In this document: piece after piece, positions 29,452 through 33,622 of the stretch | Position numbering within the stretch: the stretch's first letter is position 1 | Layout: every line of letters starts with the position of its first letter | DNA from: Saprospiraceae bacterium | Lineage (GTDB): Bacteria; Bacteroidota; Bacteroidia; Chitinophagales; Saprospiraceae | Length of the DNA stretch: 33,622 nt | Direction: 5' to 3' | Assembly (NCBI GenBank): GCA_013361075.1 | Contig: JABWAJ010000003.1 | Location: forward strand, 1 to 33,622 | Notes under the pieces: model-generated | Database searches by the model: none | The model's input: only the letters and a program-made list of their open reading frames with translations | Told to the model about the DNA's origin: nothing | Translations under genes and position numbers: made by a program

Positions 29452-29846
29452 TACCAGTTGCCTTCATTCAATTGAGCCAATTTGATCACGGCAAAGCCTC
29501 CCAGGACATACGCGCCGATGGTCAGTGCTTTCTGCAGAAGCGGTTTTTCCTGCCATGCCTGGTCTTCCAGGGTTGTAACTCCTTGTTGCTCTAATTTTGT
29601 CGTATCGAAGCGGCCCGGATAGTGTTCTACCCAAACAAAACTGCCGTCTTCCTTTTCGATCTGCCACCACAGGTTTTTCCGACCGGTTGTAGGTTCTACA
29701 TAGGAATAAACGAGGCCAATGGCATTGCCCGGCGCTACCGTGTAAAAGGTTGCCTGGCCGTCATAAGGCAGTTTTTTGACATCTACGCGGGTGCGCGCAT
29801 GCAGGGTTTTCCCGATTACCTGGTCTGCACTAATGGTACTTGGCAT
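29451..29846 (-). CDS. Hypothetical protein with C-terminal TM segment (element)
   Basis: 131-aa ORF, C-terminal LTIGAYVLGGFAVIKLAQ; packed between coupled genes. Confidence 0.75.
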   Translation of the reverse strand: MPSTISADQVIGKTLHARTRVDVKKLPYDGQATFYTVAPGNAIGLVYSYVEPTTGRKNLWWQIEKEDGSFVWVEHYPGRFDTTKLEQQGVTTLEDQAWQEKPLLQKALTIGAYVLGGFAVIKLAQLNEGNW

Positions 29847-29848
29847 GG

Positions 29849-30442
29849 CTAAAGCATTGAATAAGCTAAATCAAACATCTCGTTAGAAATCACTCCGTTT
29901 CGCCCGTTTTCTACGTCGGCCATGGGGATGGCTAATTTCCGTAAGGTTTCTTTGTTTGCGGTCAATACCTGGTTTGGGATCAGCCCACCGTTGAAGGCAA
30001 CACTTGAAATGTAGCTGCCGGGGTTGTTGCCATCCGAAGCGGGAGCCCAGCGGTTGATGATTTTGTCTAGTGTGTTGTATCCGTCGCCAATGTAATTTTT
30101 CAGGAGCTTGATCATTGCCCGTGTGCCATAGGCGAAGGTTTGGAACTGCTCAAAAGCCGGGTCGGTTCCGTTTGCAATTTTCCCCTGCCAGGCGCTCGAA
30201 GATTTGCGCAAATTGCCGGGGTTGTTGTTGCGCATGCCGCGAGGCAGGCCGGTTTGCCCCAGGTATGACAGGGAGGCCAGGCCGCCGCCAGGCAAAACGC
30301 CACCGCCTCCATCCGGAGGTGGTGTCACAGCGCCTGCCTTGCTTGACAGCAACAAAAGCAGCAAGGCCCCGCCACCGGCAATCATGATCTTTTGTTGCTG
30401 GGACATGTTCCCCAGGAATCCAGCCTTTTTACTTCGTGCCAT
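29849..30442 (-). CDS. Membrane-anchored peptidoglycan hydrolase-like protein ('structural protein P5'-type)
   Basis: TM segment IMIAGGGALLLLLLSS, Gly-rich linker, then GLPRGMRNNNPGNLRKSSSAWQGK...FEQFQTFAYGTRAMIKLLKNYI...INRWAPASDGNNPGSYISSV. Confidence 0.8.
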   Translation of the reverse strand: MARSKKAGFLGNMSQQQKIMIAGGGALLLLLLSSKAGAVTPPPDGGGGVLPGGGLASLSYLGQTGLPRGMRNNNPGNLRKSSSAWQGKIANGTDPAFEQFQTFAYGTRAMIKLLKNYIGDGYNTLDKIINRWAPASDGNNPGSYISSVAFNGGLIPNQVLTANKETLRKLAIPMADVENGRNGVISNEMFDLAYSML

Positions 30443-30444
30443 AG

Positions 30445-30630
30445 CTACGCCGTTTTGTTGCGGATATAATACCGGCCACTAACCGAATTGGGAACATCAG
30501 CCGGTTTTACCGGCTCAACAGCCGGTTCTACAATCGTACTGCCTGCCGGTGTTGGTGCACCCGGCTTTTTTGAAAGCAGGATGATTCCAAGTATTGCCAG
30601 CCCAAACCAAATTTTCTTGTCCTTTTTCAT
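30445..30630 (-). CDS. Small single-TM Pro-rich protein (element)
   Basis: MKKDKKIWFGLAILGIILLSKKPGAPTPAGSTIVEPAVEPVKPADVP; adjacent to the hydrolase gene (2-nt gap). Confidence 0.65.
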   Translation of the reverse strand: MKKDKKIWFGLAILGIILLSKKPGAPTPAGSTIVEPAVEPVKPADVPNSVSGRYYIRNKTA

Positions 30631-30636
30631 ACCGCT

Positions 30637-30744
30637 TTTGTTATCAGTTTACCGTCGGATCTGCGCCGATCGCTGCCGGCGCTGGTGGCTTTCTGTTATC
30701 AATTTGCTTTCCCCGGGAAAGACCTGGTCTTTGAATTTGATAAC
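30637..30744. repeat. Second GATAAC/GTTATC palindromic cluster
   Basis: ttttgttatcag (30637-30647 region), ctgttatcaa (GTTATC 30695-30700), ttgataac (GATAAC 30739-30744), plus ctttccccgggaaag (30707-30721) and aaagacctggtcttt (30718-30732) palindromes. Confidence 0.7.
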
Positions 30745-30750
30745 AAGCCC

Positions 30751-31128
30751 TTACGCGGCCTGCTTCAAAGTGCCGACCCAATCCTTTGTTTCTTCAAACA
30801 GGATGGTCGCGCCTTCCACCTGGTGATACCATTTTGCCACCAACCGGACGCCGGTTTCGATCCGGGCTTCTACCTGGTCGTTGGGAATGTCGAACTCCAG
30901 GGCGATGAAGTCGGCCAGTTCCTGGGCTTCAATGCTGTCAAGATCCTTCAGCTCCAGCCAACCGGCGTGGGCCTCCTGGAGGATCAAATTCACGTTTGGC
31001 CACTGTTTGACAATGACAAACAGGTCTTCAAACTGCGCGCCGTCTTTGAGCGCTGCGGATACCGTTGTGGCTAAGTTCAGGATGCCAGCAAAGAGTACTT
31101 TTAGTTTTGCAATGCCGAGTTTTTGCAT
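30751..31128 (-). CDS. Hypothetical protein (element)
   Basis: 125-aa intact ORF in the same orientation as the block; no family recognised. Confidence 0.7.
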   Translation of the reverse strand: MQKLGIAKLKVLFAGILNLATTVSAALKDGAQFEDLFVIVKQWPNVNLILQEAHAGWLELKDLDSIEAQELADFIALEFDIPNDQVEARIETGVRLVAKWYHQVEGATILFEETKDWVGTLKQAA

Positions 31129-31151
31129 GAGTATTCTTTTTAAGAGATGAA

Positions 31152-31514
31152 TTACTTTTTTTTAAAAAGGAGCAATTGGATTAATGCCTTTAAACCGCCT
31201 GGGTAGGCCGCAATCAGGATGCCCCAATTGGTCAGATGATAACTAAGTTTCATGGCCATCAACCCAATCAGAAAACCAAGCCCGCTTAGTAGCTGCTCAG
31301 ACAGCTTCAGGTAGTGCCCGGCAAGCGGTGTCAAATATCCTGCACAGGTGGCGGCTATCAACAGCACTACGACTTTTTGCCCCTTTGTCAGCGTTTTTTC
31401 ATGTGCCAGGCTGATCAGGCCTCCAAAGAAACCCGCAATGCCACTGGCTATCTTGAAGCCGGAAAGGGCGATCCAGTCGAGGATTGTTTCGGTGCTAAAA
31501 CTCATTTGTTTCAT
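31152..31514 (-). CDS. Multi-TM holin-like hypothetical protein (element)
   Basis: Several hydrophobic segments (IASGIAGFFGGLISLA, VVVLLIAATCAGYLTPLAG, LLSGLGFLIGLMAMKL) and basic C-terminus LLLFKKK. Confidence 0.65.
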   Translation of the reverse strand: MKQMSFSTETILDWIALSGFKIASGIAGFFGGLISLAHEKTLTKGQKVVVLLIAATCAGYLTPLAGHYLKLSEQLLSGLGFLIGLMAMKLSYHLTNWGILIAAYPGGLKALIQLLLFKKK

Positions 31515-31532
31515 GTTGCGGGGGGATGGTGA

Positions 31533-33622
31533 TTATTTAGTTAGTTTGAGCGTTATCGTCAAGCCTTCAGCTGTTGCTGTGCCCAATGTGGCGAGTCCTG
31601 TTACGAGGTCTCCCGTTGCTACGGTCATGGGATTTGTTGTGCTGGTAATGTACCTGGTACCGTTCACTATGTTTGAATTAAGGAACCCACTTGTTGGGGT
31701 TCCCGCAGACGTAGTTTTAACAAGCTCTACGGCAATATTGCCCGTTCCACTAACCGCACTTTGGGTTCTGTATGACGCGGAGGTAATTGTATATCCATCC
31801 AAATCAGGAGGAATTACGATAGCGTCATACGAATCAGCCGTAATGGTTTGTTCCTGAAAATTCGTATGCGTAAATGTGAGATAGACCGTTGGCCAGTCAA
31901 AAGTAGTGGCTCCGCCACCGAGGGAAGTTACTACCTGTCCTGCAACAGCGCCATCCCCGTTATCCGGAAAAACAAACGTGTACGAAGTGAGTGATGGAGG
32001 CGGTCTAAGGCCGACAAAATCGCCTTCCTGATTAATTAACCTGATATTTACGTCGGTTCCGCTGGTTATGGAACCAAAAGTAAACAGGTTTATTGCAGGC
32101 GATACCACCAGCCGATTGCCCGCAACATCCCCCAATATATGGCTGCCTGCCTGATTCAAATGCAACCCGTTCCCTCCGGGTGTAGACATCGTAAATGTTC
32201 CCAATAAACTGGCTGATGTACCATTCGCCACCGTGCCCGATCCGCCATAGATGCCGTTTCCGTCGCCGGTGGCATTGATGGTAAGATTGTTAGAAGCTTG
32301 TGAAAACGATACATTGGTTCCCGCTGTCAGTGTTACATCCGTTCCCGTGCTACTATTCAGCGTCACCGGAGAAGATGCTCCCGAAAATGTCAGGTTTGTT
32401 GCTCCAATGGCAGATTCAGCAATGTATTGCCCCGTTCCATCCGAGTTATAGCGCCAAAAGGAATTGGCACCGGGGCGAACGGATGGGTAAGTGACAAAAT
32501 TCAAGGTGCTTGTTTCGTAGGCAAAAATATTCGAGCTGTTGACATTAAGCCCTCGAAGAGAGGTGCCAGCCGCAAAATACTGCATGAGTGCATCAGTTGA
32601 TGTTGCCTGAAATCCCGCGCCGTTGTTTGTGCCCGTATTTCGGCTTTCAAAAAATGCAAGTGCATTTGTAGCCTCAAATACATTTCGAGTCGTGCTCGCA
32701 ATTGTTCTTATGCCTGCGCGTGGTGAAACCTGTGTTCCGGCCCACACTTCAGCGAAGTTTGTTGCAGAAGTTGAAAATTTCGAGGCCCAACCCTGGCCTG
32801 TTGTGCCTGCACCCAATCCGGTAGTTTGATACCCTAAAGTATAGTTTCCGCGTACAAAAGAAACATTCCCGTCGGTTGGCACTGTTACAACCCGGTTGAC
32901 AGCAGCCGGTATAGATCCGTCGCTGTTGTAAATATTCACGGCAGTAGGCCCAAATGTTGAGGGATCTTTCCATTCCAGTCCCGTATTGGTAGCGTTGATA
33001 CCCGGCACAAAATTAGCCTGCGGTGTCCCGGAAATAGGGTGCCGCTTTACATCTTTGTCCGTCACATCATATCCGAGGAAATTTGCAGGTACACCGTCCG
33101 AAAAGAGGTTGTACCGGTCGAGCTCCAGTCTCCCATTGCCTTCAATTGTCATTGTATTGCGAATGAAGGATTCCCCCAACTGCCGGGTATAAAAATTCAG
33201 CGACACATTAGAGGTAGCGCCTCCGCCCTCCTCGTCTAAAGCGTCAATAATTGCACCTACCCTCAAACTATCGCCCACGCCAAAAGGAGCGGCAAACCTG
33301 ATTTTACCAATGGTTGTGCGGGTGGTCGTCGGATTTGTCCGGGCAATGGTGATGCTGTTTTGATCATCCTGCGATGCTCCCGTTCCTCCTCCCGGTGCCC
33401 GGAATAACCAGGTCTTTTCAGGGACCTTCAGATTTCCCCGAACCCATTCAAAGATGGCAGCGCCGCCATTGGTCCGGAATCGAAAGGTTGAATCTGCCTG
33501 GAATCCATAGGTCGTATCCTGGGTAAAGATGCTTGCTTTCCCCATCCTGTAAACAGCCTCATACATGGTCCGGTCAGCGCCCGGATCAACCCAGCGCCAG
33601 TCGTCATCGCCACCGATGTACG
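31533..33622 (-). CDS. Large fibre/adhesin-like protein, 5' end beyond window
   Basis: Repeated Ser/Thr/Asn/Gly-rich fibre-like text (LTAGTNVSFSQASNNLTINATGDG). The frame stays open to the window edge (YIGGDDDWRWVDPGADRT precedes the Met at 33566), so the 677-aa ORF is truncated. Confidence 0.75.
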   Translation of the reverse strand, partial: YIGGDDDWRWVDPGADRTMYEAVYRMGKASIFTQDTTYGFQADSTFRFRTNGGAAIFEWVRGNLKVPEKTWLFRAPGGGTGASQDDQNSITIARTNPTTTRTTIGKIRFAAPFGVGDSLRVGAIIDALDEEGGGATSNVSLNFYTRQLGESFIRNTMTIEGNGRLELDRYNLFSDGVPANFLGYDVTDKDVKRHPISGTPQANFVPGINATNTGLEWKDPSTFGPTAVNIYNSDGSIPAAVNRVVTVPTDGNVSFVRGNYTLGYQTTGLGAGTTGQGWASKFSTSATNFAEVWAGTQVSPRAGIRTIASTTRNVFEATNALAFFESRNTGTNNGAGFQATSTDALMQYFAAGTSLRGLNVNSSNIFAYETSTLNFVTYPSVRPGANSFWRYNSDGTGQYIAESAIGATNLTFSGASSPVTLNSSTGTDVTLTAGTNVSFSQASNNLTINATGDGNGIYGGSGTVANGTSASLLGTFTMSTPGGNGLHLNQAGSHILGDVAGNRLVVSPAINLFTFGSITSGTDVNIRLINQEGDFVGLRPPPSLTSYTFVFPDNGDGAVAGQVVTSLGGGATTFDWPTVYLTFTHTNFQEQTITADSYDAIVIPPDLDGYTITSASYRTQSAVSGTGNIAVELVKTTSAGTPTSGFLNSNIVNGTRYITSTTNPMTVATGDLVTGLATLGTATAEGLTITLKLTK

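Noticed and set aside
31348-31857. 169-aa hydrophobic plus-strand ORF in the element
   Set aside because: Antisense across two minus-strand genes; hydrophobicity likely a reflection of the opposite-strand codons.
24142-33622. CRISPR array or defence island
   Set aside because: No regularly spaced repeat-spacer pattern and no recognisable Cas, restriction or other defence genes were seen in the window.

Overview
The window looks like a Bacteroidota chromosome, probably Saprospiraceae-like. This is inferred from the gene families, the T9SS components and the TAnnTTTG-type promoters. Positions 1-24.0 kb are mostly ordinary core genome: iscS(partial)-iscU-iscA, DUF4837-like, MoxR ATPase, PorZ-like T9SS protein, GT2, DUF6089-like, PgeF/laccase-domain, lipA, a ParE-like toxin-antitoxin pair, DinB, a nucleotidyltransferase, an SDR epimerase, two T9SS-sorted proteins, a PPGK/ROK kinase, two tandem cyclophilins, an ABC permease, dapA, DUF6913-like and accA. 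Several intergenic regions hold sizeable imperfect palindromes that resemble MITE/REP elements. At 24142-24215 there is a tRNA-Asp(GUC), immediately followed by a tyrosine recombinase and a tightly packed minus-strand gene block that runs off the right edge. That block encodes a peptidoglycan hydrolase of the 'RGxRNNNPGN' type, a 901-aa polyvalent ParB-like protein, a RadC/JAB protein with an N-terminal hydrophobic segment, several other small single-TM proteins, a holin-like multi-TM protein and a fibre/adhesin-like protein. No capsid, terminase or tail machinery is visible. The best candidate for something undescribed is this tRNA-Asp-integrated element. It may be a prophage or satellite, possibly of an internal-membrane/non-tailed type. 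It contains two copies of a GATAAC-containing palindromic module, one at each end of its core operon.
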